In this document: one piece after another, positions 16,136-25,320 of the stretch
How positions within the stretch are numbered: position 1 is the stretch's first letter
How the letters are laid out: each line of letters opens with the position of its first letter
Assembly (NCBI GenBank): GCA_044350425.1
Contig: JBILHS010000007.1
Span: 28,797 to 92,796, forward strand
Direction of reading: 5' to 3'
Origin: M3007 sp044350425
GTDB taxonomy: Bacteria > Bacteroidota > Bacteroidia > Chitinophagales > Saprospiraceae
DNA: 64,000 bases
Translations under genes and position numbers: made by a program
The notes under the pieces: generated by a model
Told to the model about the DNA's origin: nothing
Database searches by the model: none
Seen by the model: only the letters and a program-made list of their open reading frames with translations

Positions 16136-17563
16136 ATGGCAATCATAGATGCTTTAGATCAGAAACTGCGGGAAACCTCTCCGAATGTCTACCTCGCAGT
16201 GCACGTTTTTGCCGATGATTATGTCAGCAAAGCAAAGAAATACGAACGCACAGGCCGTGAGGTGATCAGTGATGCGGATAAAATAGTCCACGGCCGGGCA
16301 GGAGAAGTGTATTCCGATGGGGTGCACAAAGGCGCAGATTGGGGCGGGAAAGCTGCAGGGGCTGCCACGGCTGGTATATTCTGGCAGCGGGGGCTGCCTT
16401 GGGCGGACTGGTTGCCGGGCCGGTGGGCGCTGTGATCGGTGCATGGCTGGTCAGTGGGGTGGCTGGGGCGGTCGGAGGTGCGATCGGGCGGTTTGTAACC
16501 GGGTTGGTAGACACTTTTGGGCGCGCTGTTGCCGGCTTGTTCGGGATTGATTTTCATAGCAATGGAACAACCCCTGGTGGTGGCACCTGGAATCGGACCG
16601 ATTATGGCCATGGTGGTTGGGAACGCCATGAAAGAGGCCAGTCTTTTGATGTGGATGAAGTGATGGGCGCGGACGGAAGTTTCAGCCAGGATATTACAGG
16701 AAAGAGCGCCCACAGCGGCTATAATCACATTTCAAAGACGATGGGAAAGGAAATAGCCACTTCGAGGCGGTCGATAAGGCCGGGGTATTCCACAATGGAA
16801 ACTCAGATGCGTATGGTTCTGCCTGGGGGAGTGCAAGTAATCATGATACGGACAAAAGCAACGTGAAACAGGGCAAGCATGTCTTTACTGAAGGCTCTGA
16901 TGGTAGTAGCAGTGAACTTTGGTTTTATGAGGATGAAAGTTCGAAAGAAACGCATACCAGTCCTCCGCATAAAAATTCCAATGGAACTACGACGACTGAT
17001 AAAACCGAAACCGAAAAAGACAAGGATGGCAAAACTACCGATCAAAAAAACAGCTCCACGACCAAGGATGACAAGCAAAATACCACAACAGTAACCCATA
17101 CAACGGATGGATCGGGTAAAACCAAAACATCGACCGAAAGTACGGATAGCAATGGCGACCCCAATAATCCACCAGAGCCTCCTCCGGGCGACAATAGCGG
17201 TCGCGACAATCCAGAAGGACAAGGTTCAGAAGGTCCCCCTTCCGCCCGGGTGAAATGGGAAAAGGTCGTCCTGGCCATCCTTTTGATGAGATCCGGGCGC
17301 CGGGTTCCTGGAAAAACGACAAGGGCAAATGGCAGGGCGAACAGCCCCCGAACTACCGCGACGTACTGGCCGCCATCGTGTTGGTGCTCGATCCAAATTC
17401 CTACACAGGTCATGGAGATGCAGCCGACGAACAAGCCAGTCTGGAAGATCTCCGCCGAAAACTGAAAGGAATGGAGATCGAGTCGAAAGCCAGCGGCGAA
17501 GATTTTATACATCCTAAGGCCAAAGCCGGATTGCTCCATAAAATAATCCGTAGCGCTATTTAA
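16136..17563 (+). pseudogene. Glycine-zipper, Thr/Lys-rich large protein gene with three frame breaks
   Basis: The coding sense moves through three successive one-base frame changes in the same direction: near 16370 (T lost in a GGTATATT context), near 16730 (CACATTTC) and near 17240 (C lost in a run of five C). Reading across gives about 475 residues. The N-terminal part is helical and soluble; next is a strongly hydrophobic glycine zipper (AAGAALGGLVAGPVGAVIG and more); then a Gly/Ser/Asp region, a Thr/Lys/Asp linker with PPEPPPG, and a C-terminal basic domain (NYRDVLAAIVLVLDPNSY to HKIIRSAI). I recognise no family. Glycine zippers of this size occur in pore-forming and membrane-inserting effectors, which is only an analogy. 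Neighbouring frames are intact. The breaks could be genuine decay or assembly indels. Confidence 0.7.
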
Positions 17564-17586
17564 TACAACTTTAAATCCTTTATAAG

Positions 17587-19218
17587 ATGAAATCAATTTT
17601 GATCTTCGGCTTGCTTTTTCTGAACGCATTCGCTCAGGCTACTACCTGGTATGTAGCCACCACTGGGAACGATAACAATTCGGGCTCCCTGGCTAATCCT
17701 TTCAAAACCCTCCCGGCGGCCATCGAAGCGGCCAATCCCGGCGATGAGATCCTGCTGCGCGGGGGCAATTATGTCAGTCAGGAGATCCGCGTTAACAAAA
17801 GCGATCTGCATATAAAATCCTACCCCGGCGAGTGGGCGGTCATTATTGCCGTCACGAATGTCGAGGACATCAGCGCCTGCCTTTGGTACAACGAACCCGA
17901 AACCTCTGGCGGTTCGCTGGAACGGCTCGAGATCGTGGGCGGATATTATTACGCTATCAAGTTCGAGACCAACTGGGATTGGGATAATTCCGTGCCCTTC
18001 AATCTTCGGCAGGGTGTCAGCAATGTCACCGTAAAAAATTGTGTCATTCACCACAGCGGAAGGGATGTGGTCAAACTGACTCCGGCATGTGCCAATATTT
18101 CCATCCTGAATTGCGAGATCCATCATTCAGGCGTTGGCCCGGGCGCTCAACTGGATTTTAATGCGGAGGGTATCGACAATGTAAATGCGCCCAATCTGAC
18201 CGTTCGTGGTTGTTACTTCCATGACATCGCGACGACAGGGATCTACGTGAAGGGCGGTGGCCGGAACTGTGTCATTGAAGGAAACAGATTGGAGAACTGC
18301 GGCGAAGGAGGCATCTATCTGGGTTTTTACACGGATGCAGAATGGTTTGATACCGATTTTAACCCGACCTATTTTGAAAATATCAATGGCTTCGTCGCCA
18401 ATAATCTGATTGTAAATACCCAACACGCTGGCATTGGCCTTTGGGGTGCAAAAGATGCGCAGATCTATAACAATACCGTTGTAAATGGTGGACAAGCGGA
18501 GCATGGTGGGTTGTTTTTTAACACCACAGATGTCTGGCTGGACGATAATAACTCGGCACGGGTGGGCAGTCAGAACGTGCGGGTACAAAACAACATTTTT
18601 GTACAGTCAGCCAATCAGAGCCTGGCTATGGTACGCGTTCGGGAAGGGTCACTAGTAGGCAACGCGAATGTGATCGACAACAACTTTTATTACGATCCGA
18701 ATGGGGCTGTATTCCTGGACGATAATCTGGACTGGCAGGAGTGGACCCTTGCACAATGGAAGGCACAGACCTTTCGCGACCTGCACAGTTTTGACAAGGA
18801 CCCAAAACTGGACGCGACCTACCACTTACTTGCTAGCAGTCCATGTATCAATACAGGCGTAACGCTTTCCATGGTTCCTCGAGATATTGACGGGCACCTG
18901 CGTTTGGACGGAGCCAATGATGTTGGCGCAGATGAATACGGCTCGGTTTCAGCCGTTCAGGGGACATTGCCAACGACCGATTTTAATTTGCGTATTTTAG
19001 GTAATCCTGTTGCGGAGCAACTTGTTGTTGAAGCTGTTTCTGAAAAAAATATTGAATTTCAGGCACAGATCCTGCGTCTGGAAGGGCGTCTGGTTTATAG
19101 TCAGGTGCTAAATATCGCGGCAGGAAAGTCGATGTATTCCTGGGATGTTTCTGCGATGGCATCCGGGGTTTATGTGCTAAAATTAGGCAGCCGCAGTTGG
19201 TTTTTTGTCAAAGATTAG
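17587..19218 (+). CDS. Right-handed beta-helix protein with T9SS sorting domain
   Basis: 543 residues with a signal peptide (1-19). The N-terminal motif TWYVATTGNDNNSGS followed by NPFKTLPAAIEAANPGDEILLRGG is the DUF1565-type entry of parallel beta-helix proteins related to polysaccharide lyases. Repeated turns with NCVIHHSG, NCEIHHSG, GNRLENCGEGGIYL and IYNNTVVNGG continue to about residue 450, with the closing segment DIDGHLRLDGANDVGADEYG. The last 80 residues are a T9SS sorting domain (ASGVYVLKLGSR). It is probably a secreted polysaccharide-binding or -cleaving protein. The substrate is unknown and no catalytic triad can be assigned by eye. Confidence 0.88.
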   Translation: MKSILIFGLLFLNAFAQATTWYVATTGNDNNSGSLANPFKTLPAAIEAANPGDEILLRGGNYVSQEIRVNKSDLHIKSYPGEWAVIIAVTNVEDISACLWYNEPETSGGSLERLEIVGGYYYAIKFETNWDWDNSVPFNLRQGVSNVTVKNCVIHHSGRDVVKLTPACANISILNCEIHHSGVGPGAQLDFNAEGIDNVNAPNLTVRGCYFHDIATTGIYVKGGGRNCVIEGNRLENCGEGGIYLGFYTDAEWFDTDFNPTYFENINGFVANNLIVNTQHAGIGLWGAKDAQIYNNTVVNGGQAEHGGLFFNTTDVWLDDNNSARVGSQNVRVQNNIFVQSANQSLAMVRVREGSLVGNANVIDNNFYYDPNGAVFLDDNLDWQEWTLAQWKAQTFRDLHSFDKDPKLDATYHLLASSPCINTGVTLSMVPRDIDGHLRLDGANDVGADEYGSVSAVQGTLPTTDFNLRILGNPVAEQLVVEAVSEKNIEFQAQILRLEGRLVYSQVLNIAAGKSMYSWDVSAMASGVYVLKLGSRSWFFVKD

Positions 19219-19223
19219 CGGGT

Positions 19224-19262
19224 AAAAAAACGAATGCCGCTCCTGTTTAGGAGCGGCATTCG
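19224..19262 (-). terminator. Strong intrinsic terminator in convergent gap
   Basis: A perfect 14-bp stem (CGAATGCCGCTCCT, 19231-19244, with 19249-19262) and loop GTTT. On the minus strand it is followed by seven T (19224-19230), so it mainly stops minus-strand transcription from the FG-GAP/ASPIC gene. The hairpin may also end the plus-strand beta-helix gene. Confidence 0.9.
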
Positions 19263-19271
19263 TCTATAGTA

Positions 19272-19428
19272 GGAGCTGTCTAATTAGTGGGGCCCATCCT
19301 TATGGTGTCAAATTTTATTTGGCTGGTACCTTTTACTCACCGGGTGACTTCAAGTCACCCGGTGAGTAAAAGGTACCAGCCAAATAAAATTTGACGGAGA
19401 CAATAATTAGTTTATTTTTGAGACAGCC
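19272..19428. mobile_element. MITE-like element A with GGCTGTCTCA-type ends
   Basis: The left end is GGAGCTGTCTA and the right end, on the other strand, is GGCTGTCTCAAAAA. Inside, both flanks converge through GTCAAATTTTATTTGG into the 89-bp palindrome. Element C (26727-26898) shares the ends and a left module containing TGTCAAATT and TATT. No reading frame is present. No target-site duplication is evident. Confidence 0.5.
19307..19395. repeat. Perfect 89-bp palindrome
   Basis: Forty-four bases on each side of C19351 are exact reverse complements. The core is CACCGGGTG, ACTTCAAGT, CACCCGGTG; each 9-mer is itself a 4+1+4 inverted repeat. This is the same architecture as the RAYT-flanking palindromes with a different sequence. 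It lies between the convergent beta-helix and FG-GAP genes. Confidence 0.95.
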
Positions 19429-19450
19429 AATTTTTGCATGGCCTCCAGGC

Positions 19451-22309
19451 TCACCGAATCACCACCTTCCGCTGCGCAACACCTCCTTCACTCGCCAGCT
19501 CCAGCCAATAGATCCCGGCAGGAAAAGCACTCAGATCGGTACTGAATGCTGCATCACCGCGTGGTGCATTCAGGGTGCGGGTTTGAAGCGTTTGCCCTTG
19601 CGCATTTTTTACCGCGATCCGGAGCACTCCACCTGCAAATCCCTGGATATTAAGATTTAGTACACCAGTACTTGGGTTCGGGAAAATTTGTAAATCCGAA
19701 GCCCAGGAAGGCAAGGTGGTAGTACTGCTTCCAGTTTCAATCACCACGGTCACAGGTACTCGTTCGCTCGTGCAGGTATACCCATACAGGCTGACCTCCC
19801 AATTGTAAAAGTAGTAGTAGCGCTCCGTATTAAAGCTTGAGTTCTTGATGCTTAAGATTCCAGGTATCTCGTAAGGGAATGCACACCCCTGGTTGCTGCG
19901 GCGCAGTTGTGGACCAGCAGAGCCGATACTGCTTTGGTTGAAAGGGGCATCCGTAGTTAGCTCATAGTCGGTACCAACAGGCACCTCAAAATTCAGATCA
20001 ATGACCGTTGTGCCAGATGGAATATTGACAATTTTGGTCTGTATGATGTCGCCATTGGCAGCTAACAGGTTGATTTTTCGTTCTCCGGGTACGGTGGTGA
20101 TCACTTTGGTTTTTAGCAAAATAAAGGGTTCAAAACAGTCAAAAATTAAACCTCCATTGTAATTATTGTCGCTGGTAGCAGAACCCTGGTGATTTTCCAT
20201 ACCGACAAAATCATTGGGCAGACCATACTCGGAGGTGCTATTTAGCCAATAGGTGGTGTTTTCTGTAAGCAGCGGAGTTGTAAAGGTGTTGCCCACGGCA
20301 AGACTGGTCTGGTCCGTCTCGGTGGCATACCAGCTCACCATATTTCCGGTAGCGAGCAGGGTAGCGGATTCGCCCACTAAAATCGTATCAGGCACCACAC
20401 CCGGCGAAGGCGCAGCCAGTACACTGACATGTATGGGCGTTGAACCGAACATCGAACAGAGTCCCTGCGTTGCTACACTGTAAGCGCCTTCCTGGCTTAC
20501 TTCGATGCTCTGGGTAGTAGCCCCGGTATTCCAGAGGTAACCAGCGGCCGATGAAGCAGTCAGGACCACCGCTCCTCCTACGCAAAAAACGGTATCTCCC
20601 AATGCTTCAATGCCCGGTATCTCGATAGGATCAACAGTCACCACCACGGAGCCGGAGATCGCGGTACAACCATCCAGACTGGTGATGGTAACGTTATAGG
20701 TGCCTATAGTGGTAGCAATGATGCTTGCTGTAGTGTCCCCGGTATTCCAGGCATAACTTTTGAATGGCTCCGTCGTGCTCAGGGTGACACTCTGACCCGT
20801 ACAAAAGGTGGTCGGGCCATCGGCCAGGATTGAAACAGCCGGAGAAACACAACCGCCTTCGAAAAGGGTTGTATACTGATCTACCGTCGGATCGTAAATA
20901 ACATCCCGTACGCCGGAAGGCCAGTTGACTATTACTGAGTCAATTTTGGTGAGCTGCCCCATACCAAAATGTATCTGGAGAGAATTGCTGATGCCATAAC
21001 TTTCGCCGGAGCGCACTTCACGGGTCTGAATGCCCAGTGCAGAGTATAGGTACACTTTTGCACCTACACCATTGCGGTTGCTTTGTTGGCCGCGCAGGTT
21101 TAAACCATAAAAATGGTTGTCATTCCCGTTATTCATCCAAAGGACATCGGGAATATTGGAAGGGTCTGTATAAACCAGTGCGTACCCCGCGTAAACATCC
21201 TGAAAACCATCCCCATTCAGGTCGCCAATGGCGAAGGATTCTACTTCATGGTTATCAAATGGATTGGGAATTGCGGTAAAGGTCTTGTTGCCATTATTGT
21301 GGAAAATGTAATGTTGATCTCCGGCAACGATAATGTCTGTATACCCGTCATTGTCGAAATCACGGAATACCCCTTGCAGCGGAAGCCCTTGAATGGCTCC
21401 CAGGAAACCCGAAGTCGGCGTGATATCCGTGAAATGCCCGGCGCCGTCATTCTCCAGCAATTGGCTATTTACATCATGGTTAGTGATGAAGCAGTCAAAG
21501 TCCCCATCGTTGTCGATGTCGCCAAAATCTGCGGTCCAGCTTTGGGCTCCGATGCGCAGGCCCGAGGTATTGGCGGTGTCCTGGGTGTAAGTTCCATCCC
21601 CGTTGTTCAGAAAAAGCTGGTTGATGCGGCGGGGGTCTGTGTCGCTGGTCACACCCTGGCGGCAGTGTGCGATGTAGAGATCCAGGAGGCCATCATTGTT
21701 TACATCACTCCAGACGGAACCGTAGTTGCCGGAATTGTCTGAGGCGGGGAATGTGCTCAGGTTGATCCAGTTGGGCTGGTAAGTGAATGTGCCGTTTCCA
21801 TTGTTGCCAAAAATGCGTGAAACACCATCATCATGACAAACAAAAGCGTCCAGCCAGCCATCATTGTTAATGTCGGCAAAGTTTACACCCTGTACAAAAG
21901 TGGTAGGGTTGGTGATATTTTGAATGCTAAAAGTGCCATTGGCGTTCGAACGTGCAATTTTAATACCGTTTTGATAACCGCCGGCAAGTACATCACCCAG
22001 ACCATCATTGTTTACGTCAGCGGCGCACATTCCCCAGGTATCCGCGCCGGGAAGTTGGGTTTTGGCTGTAGCTGTGAAAGGCTGTCCGGGGGCGTTTTGA
22101 AATTGAATATTGAGCGCAGTGCCCTGATCAAGCCGGGCGATGTCGTCCAGGCCATCGCTGTTCATATCCAAAATAGCAATGGCTACGCCACTGAAATGGT
22201 TGACAGGAGTGAGCAGGTTGGTTTGATTGGTGAAACTGATCTGGGCCTTTAGATTAGCAGAGGCAGCCCAAATGAGCAGAAAAAGGAGGGATTTTTTTTT
22301 CATTTTCAA
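19451..22309 (-). CDS. FG-GAP/VCBS and ASPIC/UnbV repeat protein with T9SS sorting domain
   Basis: 952 residues with a signal peptide (1-22). From about 30 to 400 there are FG-GAP/VCBS calcium-binding repeats (DMNSDGLDD, DVNNDGLGD, DINNDGWLD, DIDNDGDFD), the blades of a beta-propeller. An ASPIC/UnbV domain follows (about 405-470: GVGAKVYLYS, VNWPSGVRDVI). Then come Ig-like segments (AWNTGDTTASI, LWNTGATTQSI) and a C-terminal sorting domain (LQIFPNPSTGVLNLNI to GVAQRKVVIR). Such proteins are surface adhesins or binding proteins. No enzymatic site is seen. It ends at the terminator and palindrome region shared with the beta-helix gene. Confidence 0.9.
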   Translation of the reverse strand: MKMKKKSLLFLLIWAASANLKAQISFTNQTNLLTPVNHFSGVAIAILDMNSDGLDDIARLDQGTALNIQFQNAPGQPFTATAKTQLPGADTWGMCAADVNNDGLGDVLAGGYQNGIKIARSNANGTFSIQNITNPTTFVQGVNFADINNDGWLDAFVCHDDGVSRIFGNNGNGTFTYQPNWINLSTFPASDNSGNYGSVWSDVNNDGLLDLYIAHCRQGVTSDTDPRRINQLFLNNGDGTYTQDTANTSGLRIGAQSWTADFGDIDNDGDFDCFITNHDVNSQLLENDGAGHFTDITPTSGFLGAIQGLPLQGVFRDFDNDGYTDIIVAGDQHYIFHNNGNKTFTAIPNPFDNHEVESFAIGDLNGDGFQDVYAGYALVYTDPSNIPDVLWMNNGNDNHFYGLNLRGQQSNRNGVGAKVYLYSALGIQTREVRSGESYGISNSLQIHFGMGQLTKIDSVIVNWPSGVRDVIYDPTVDQYTTLFEGGCVSPAVSILADGPTTFCTGQSVTLSTTEPFKSYAWNTGDTTASIIATTIGTYNVTITSLDGCTAISGSVVVTVDPIEIPGIEALGDTVFCVGGAVVLTASSAAGYLWNTGATTQSIEVSQEGAYSVATQGLCSMFGSTPIHVSVLAAPSPGVVPDTILVGESATLLATGNMVSWYATETDQTSLAVGNTFTTPLLTENTTYWLNSTSEYGLPNDFVGMENHQGSATSDNNYNGGLIFDCFEPFILLKTKVITTVPGERKINLLAANGDIIQTKIVNIPSGTTVIDLNFEVPVGTDYELTTDAPFNQSSIGSAGPQLRRSNQGCAFPYEIPGILSIKNSSFNTERYYYFYNWEVSLYGYTCTSERVPVTVVIETGSSTTTLPSWASDLQIFPNPSTGVLNLNIQGFAGGVLRIAVKNAQGQTLQTRTLNAPRGDAAFSTDLSAFPAGIYWLELASEGGVAQRKVVIR

Positions 22310-22448
22310 ATAAAGGATAGAAAAGCGGGTCGCAAATAGGTTTTACCTAAAATGGTCTGCAAGGTAGCGGGAAAGTTTTACCTTAAAGATGAAGAGCGTA
22401 GATTGGCAAATGGGCGACAGTGGAATTGGAGAGGTACCCCTACGTTAA
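22310..22448. other. Intergenic upstream of FG-GAP gene
   Basis: Non-coding. A poor -7-like element (CCTATTTG on the minus strand) lies near 22343-22350. I see no RNA gene or further repeat here. Confidence 0.4.
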
Positions 22449-22601
22449 TGTCCCCGCTATTCCTATGGCGTCGAAAAGGCCCGCGACAAGGAAGAAGATG
22501 CCCGCGACAAGCAAGAAAATGTGCGTGATAACCGCGAAGACAAGCGTGACCGTGCCGAGAACAAGCAAGTGCGCAAGGAAAAGAAAGCGCAGAGAAGATG
22601 A
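22449..22601 (+). pseudogene. Remnant of a small Arg/Lys/Asp/Glu-repeat protein gene
   Basis: An open frame of 50 codons with no start codon, entered just after a TAA and ending at TGA 22599. It encodes a near-perfect charged repeat: ARDKEED, ARDKQEN, VRDNRED, KRDRAEN. Bacteroidota carry many small secreted proteins with this kind of repeat after a signal peptide. Here the signal and start are missing, so it looks like a 3' fragment. It may be a repeat-driven relic or part of an element, as it lies next to hairpin 22659-22697. Confidence 0.45.
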
Positions 22602-22658
22602 AAACGGCAGAGGACAAAAAACAGCAAAACAGAAAAACTAGGATTTTCGTTTTGCAGC

Positions 22659-22697
22659 ATAGAGGGTGTCTCATCAACCAAATGAGACACCCTCTAT
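22659..22697. repeat. Hairpin with GAGGGTGTCTCAT arms (element B)
   Basis: A perfect 16-bp inverted repeat with a 7-nt loop lies directly downstream of the PLP-enzyme stop. The arm GAGGGTGTCTCA differs by one base from the GAGGCTGTCTCA ends of the MITE-like elements, so it may be a minimal copy made of ends only. There is no T-run, so a terminator role is uncertain. Confidence 0.6.
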
Positions 22698-22699
22698 CA

Positions 22700-23878
22700 T
22701 TACAATTCCCCCATTGCCCGTTCCAGGTCCTCCCATAGCCATTGCGGATCTTCCAGGCCAATATAGAACCGCACAAACTGCCAGGGCATCGGTGGTGCAA
22801 CCCGTCCGGGGATGTTATAAAATCCGATGGTTGGAATCATCAGGCTCTCGTGTCCACCCCAACTCACGGCCATCAGGAAACGTTCGAGCCGGTGAATGAA
22901 AGCTTCCATTTTATCCATGGAGTCGGTTTTGAACTGCACGGAGAAAAGTCCGCCACAACCCCGCATCTGTCGTTTGGCCAGTTCAAGCTGTGGAAACGAT
23001 GGATGAAATGGATACCAGATCCGTTCCACTTTTGCGTGCCCATCCAGTTTTTCAATAAGCCAACGGGCGCTTTCGTCACTGCGTTGGAGACGCAGCGGCA
23101 GGGTACGTAGGCCGCGGATTACCAAAGCGGCATCGTGTGGACTCAAAATGCCCCCGAGCGTCATGAGTTCCGATTCAAAGATCTTTTTCACCATCGGCTT
23201 GCTGCCGCAAAGGACGCCGACCACCACATCCGAGTGGCCGTTGAGGTACTTGGTGCCAGAGTGCAGCACAATGTCAATGCCAAAAGCCGCGGGATTCTGG
23301 TAAATGGGTGAACTGTAAGAATTGTCGATCATCGTCACAATGCCCCGCGCCCTGGCGAGCGCCGCACAGGCAGCCAGGTCCTGACACTCATAGGTCATCG
23401 TGTTTGGACTTTCAAGGTATAGTACCGTGGTGTTTGGGCGCAGCGCAGCTTCGATGTGCTGAATATCCGTGCCGTCCACAAAAGTGTGTTCTATCCCAAA
23501 ACGAGACAGGAATTTGCGAAGCAAAGCAGATGTCCACGAATAGGGGCCTTGCTGGCAAACGATATGGTCGCCGGCATTGACGTTGCCAATCACCGCCGCT
23601 GCGATGGCACCAGCCCCACTGCTAAACACAAGCGCATCTTCGGTCCCCTCCAAAGCGGCGAGTTTTTTACGCAGGATCTCTACGGTTGGGTTGTTGCCAC
23701 GGGAGTACACGTGATTTTCCAATTCGTCCGAAAAGGCCTCCCGAAATGCCATCAGATCCGGGAACGCAAAGTTGCTGGACTGGATGACGGGGGGAGAAAT
23801 GGCCTGGAAATAGTTTTCACGGTCTTCGCCCAAGTGGGTCAGGATATCGGAGAGATGGGGCGGGTTGCTATGGTTCAT
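22700..23878 (-). CDS. Trans-sulfuration family PLP-dependent enzyme
   Basis: 392 residues, the normal length for the Cys/Met metabolism PLP family. Visible motifs: YSRGNNPTVEILRKKLAALEG (phosphate-binding Tyr58/Arg60 from the neighbouring subunit), FSSGAGAIAAAV, D185 in MIDNSYSSP (pyridine N) and K210 in HSGTKYLNGHSD (Schiff base). Members are cystathionine gamma-synthase, cystathionine beta- or gamma-lyase, methionine gamma-lyase or O-acylhomoserine sulfhydrylase. These cannot be separated by eye, so I give no symbol. It is a cytosolic enzyme of sulfur amino-acid metabolism. No other such gene lies next to it. Confidence 0.9.
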   Translation of the reverse strand: MNHSNPPHLSDILTHLGEDRENYFQAISPPVIQSSNFAFPDLMAFREAFSDELENHVYSRGNNPTVEILRKKLAALEGTEDALVFSSGAGAIAAAVIGNVNAGDHIVCQQGPYSWTSALLRKFLSRFGIEHTFVDGTDIQHIEAALRPNTTVLYLESPNTMTYECQDLAACAALARARGIVTMIDNSYSSPIYQNPAAFGIDIVLHSGTKYLNGHSDVVVGVLCGSKPMVKKIFESELMTLGGILSPHDAALVIRGLRTLPLRLQRSDESARWLIEKLDGHAKVERIWYPFHPSFPQLELAKRQMRGCGGLFSVQFKTDSMDKMEAFIHRLERFLMAVSWGGHESLMIPTIGFYNIPGRVAPPMPWQFVRFYIGLEDPQWLWEDLERAMGEL

Positions 23879-24004
23879 TTGTAAAATTTTTTCGACAAAA
23901 AAAGAGAAAAAGAGCCACGAACGCCACCCTGCTTTAAAAATTTAGTATAAATTTTTGAAGTAGACACGCAATTTTCATGGCTAAAAACGAATTCTCGATA
24001 AAAA

Positions 24005-25141
24005 TCAGTCTGTAGCCGCCAGTTGATTCAACAGCGGATTCGCATACATTTTCAATAAATACGCACGGCCCATCCCCTCCTCATCCAGTGTAAGCAATTT
24101 GAACCGCTGTTCAAAATAGGCCAGGCATTTTTCATGGTCTTCGTCGGAATAATAATTGCGGAACGAAGCGGTTTGGGTGAGCAGATCCTGCGCTATATAA
24201 TTGATCGGGCGGAGTTTGAAATGCTGGTGAATACGCTGATCGATCATTTCAGCCAGTAGCTCCAGTTGCTTTTTTGCACTTGGGATGGCGTCAAATGCAT
24301 CCAGTTCTGCATCTAAAGGAGTAGAAAAATGAAAATTAACAGCGCCTTTGTAGCCTTTCAAACCCAGCAGCATGTGCTGTACATCCTCTTCGAACGTTTT
24401 TTTAAAGTCCGGGTTGGCGCGTTTGTTCAAAAATTCCTGGGTTTTGAGCAGGTCGCAGGGGTCATGTTCGTAAGAAATGGCGACCGGCACCACCTTCAGT
24501 TCCCGGAAATAGGTTTTTAGATCAGTTTTCGTGCTAAGACTGAGCATTTTAACCAGTCCAACCTGTGTCCGGTCATCGCCGTCTTTGGCACGGCCTTCCC
24601 GTTGTGCGATCCAAACGGAGTCAGTTTTTCCCGTGATCTGCTGCCAGATATACTGAGATAAAAGGAGGGAGTATCGGTAAAGCTCCATGGGCGACCCCGT
24701 CCTTTTTACCACAAAACTTTTATTAATGTGAAAGATCAGTTCCGAGATGCGGTTCCGCATCAGGTTGTCGCCGATGGCGATCTGGCTGGTTCGGAATCCA
24801 TGCTCAAACAGCACGATGTTGAGGAAGGCGGAGTCCAGAATGATATCCCGGTGATTGGAGATAAACAGATACTGCTCCGAAGGATCCAGATGTTCCAACC
24901 CACCCGTGGTCAATGTTGAAATACTATCTTTCTCAATGGCTTTGAAGAGCGGATAGGCAATTTTTTCCTGAAAATCGCCCACAGAGTTTATCCCGTCTTT
25001 TGCATCCAGGATCAGTTCGTTGAGTGCAGGAGGTAAAAAAGCCTTCATCCCCTGAAGCAAACTTTGAAAACCAAATAATTCCTGAATAGCTGCCTTGACT
25101 TCTGCGTCACTGTAAATGGTAGGCCCCGCTTCGTTTTGCAT
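24005..25141 (-). CDS. Glycerol-phosphate/lysophospholipid acyltransferase-like protein
   Basis: 378 residues. Acyltransferase block I is SNHRDIILD (H-x4-D, around residue 95), and a later block is QREGRAKDGDD, matching the F/Q-x-E-G-x-R pattern. The protein is larger than PlsC and has extra N- and C-terminal helices. This type acylates glycerol-phosphate or lysophospholipid at the membrane; the acceptor is uncertain. The upstream element TACTTTCG (25162-25169, minus) is one base from the -7 consensus. An inverted repeat (25195-25300) separates it from the next minus-strand gene. Confidence 0.82.
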   Translation of the reverse strand: MQNEAGPTIYSDAEVKAAIQELFGFQSLLQGMKAFLPPALNELILDAKDGINSVGDFQEKIAYPLFKAIEKDSISTLTTGGLEHLDPSEQYLFISNHRDIILDSAFLNIVLFEHGFRTSQIAIGDNLMRNRISELIFHINKSFVVKRTGSPMELYRYSLLLSQYIWQQITGKTDSVWIAQREGRAKDGDDRTQVGLVKMLSLSTKTDLKTYFRELKVVPVAISYEHDPCDLLKTQEFLNKRANPDFKKTFEEDVQHMLLGLKGYKGAVNFHFSTPLDAELDAFDAIPSAKKQLELLAEMIDQRIHQHFKLRPINYIAQDLLTQTASFRNYYSDEDHEKCLAYFEQRFKLLTLDEEGMGRAYLLKMYANPLLNQLAATD

Positions 25142-25194
25142 GATGGATCAGATTTAGGATGCGAAAGTACGGAAAGGGTGATTGGTTAAGCGGG

Positions 25195-25300
25195 GAATTG
25201 GTGATTTGGGGATTTGTTGTGCCAGCGCCTGATATTCAAATCGCCGTCAGGAAAGTCAGATGCCAGGCTCCGGCACAACAAATCCCCAAATCCCCAATTC
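25195..25300. repeat. 29-bp inverted repeat with 48-nt spacer
   Basis: Arms 25195-25223 and 25272-25300 are reverse complements with one mismatch; they include GGGGATTTGTTGTGCC. Each arm contains tandem GATTTGGG-like units. The spacer has a weaker internal inverted repeat (CCTGA...TCAGG). The repeat lies just downstream of the 463-residue unknown gene and upstream of the acyltransferase gene. It may be transcribed as a hairpin between them. Confidence 0.85.
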
Positions 25301-25320
25301 AACAGATCACCAATCCCCGA

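Noticed and set aside
16370..17250. Programmed ribosomal frameshifting in the glycine-zipper gene
   Set aside because: Three separate shifts would be needed and none has a slippery heptamer with a downstream structure; single-base loss is simpler.
22378..22800. 140-codon minus-strand frame downstream of the PLP enzyme
   Set aside because: It overlaps the enzyme's coding end and the charged-repeat fragment in a wrong frame; low-complexity Cys/Leu/Arg content.
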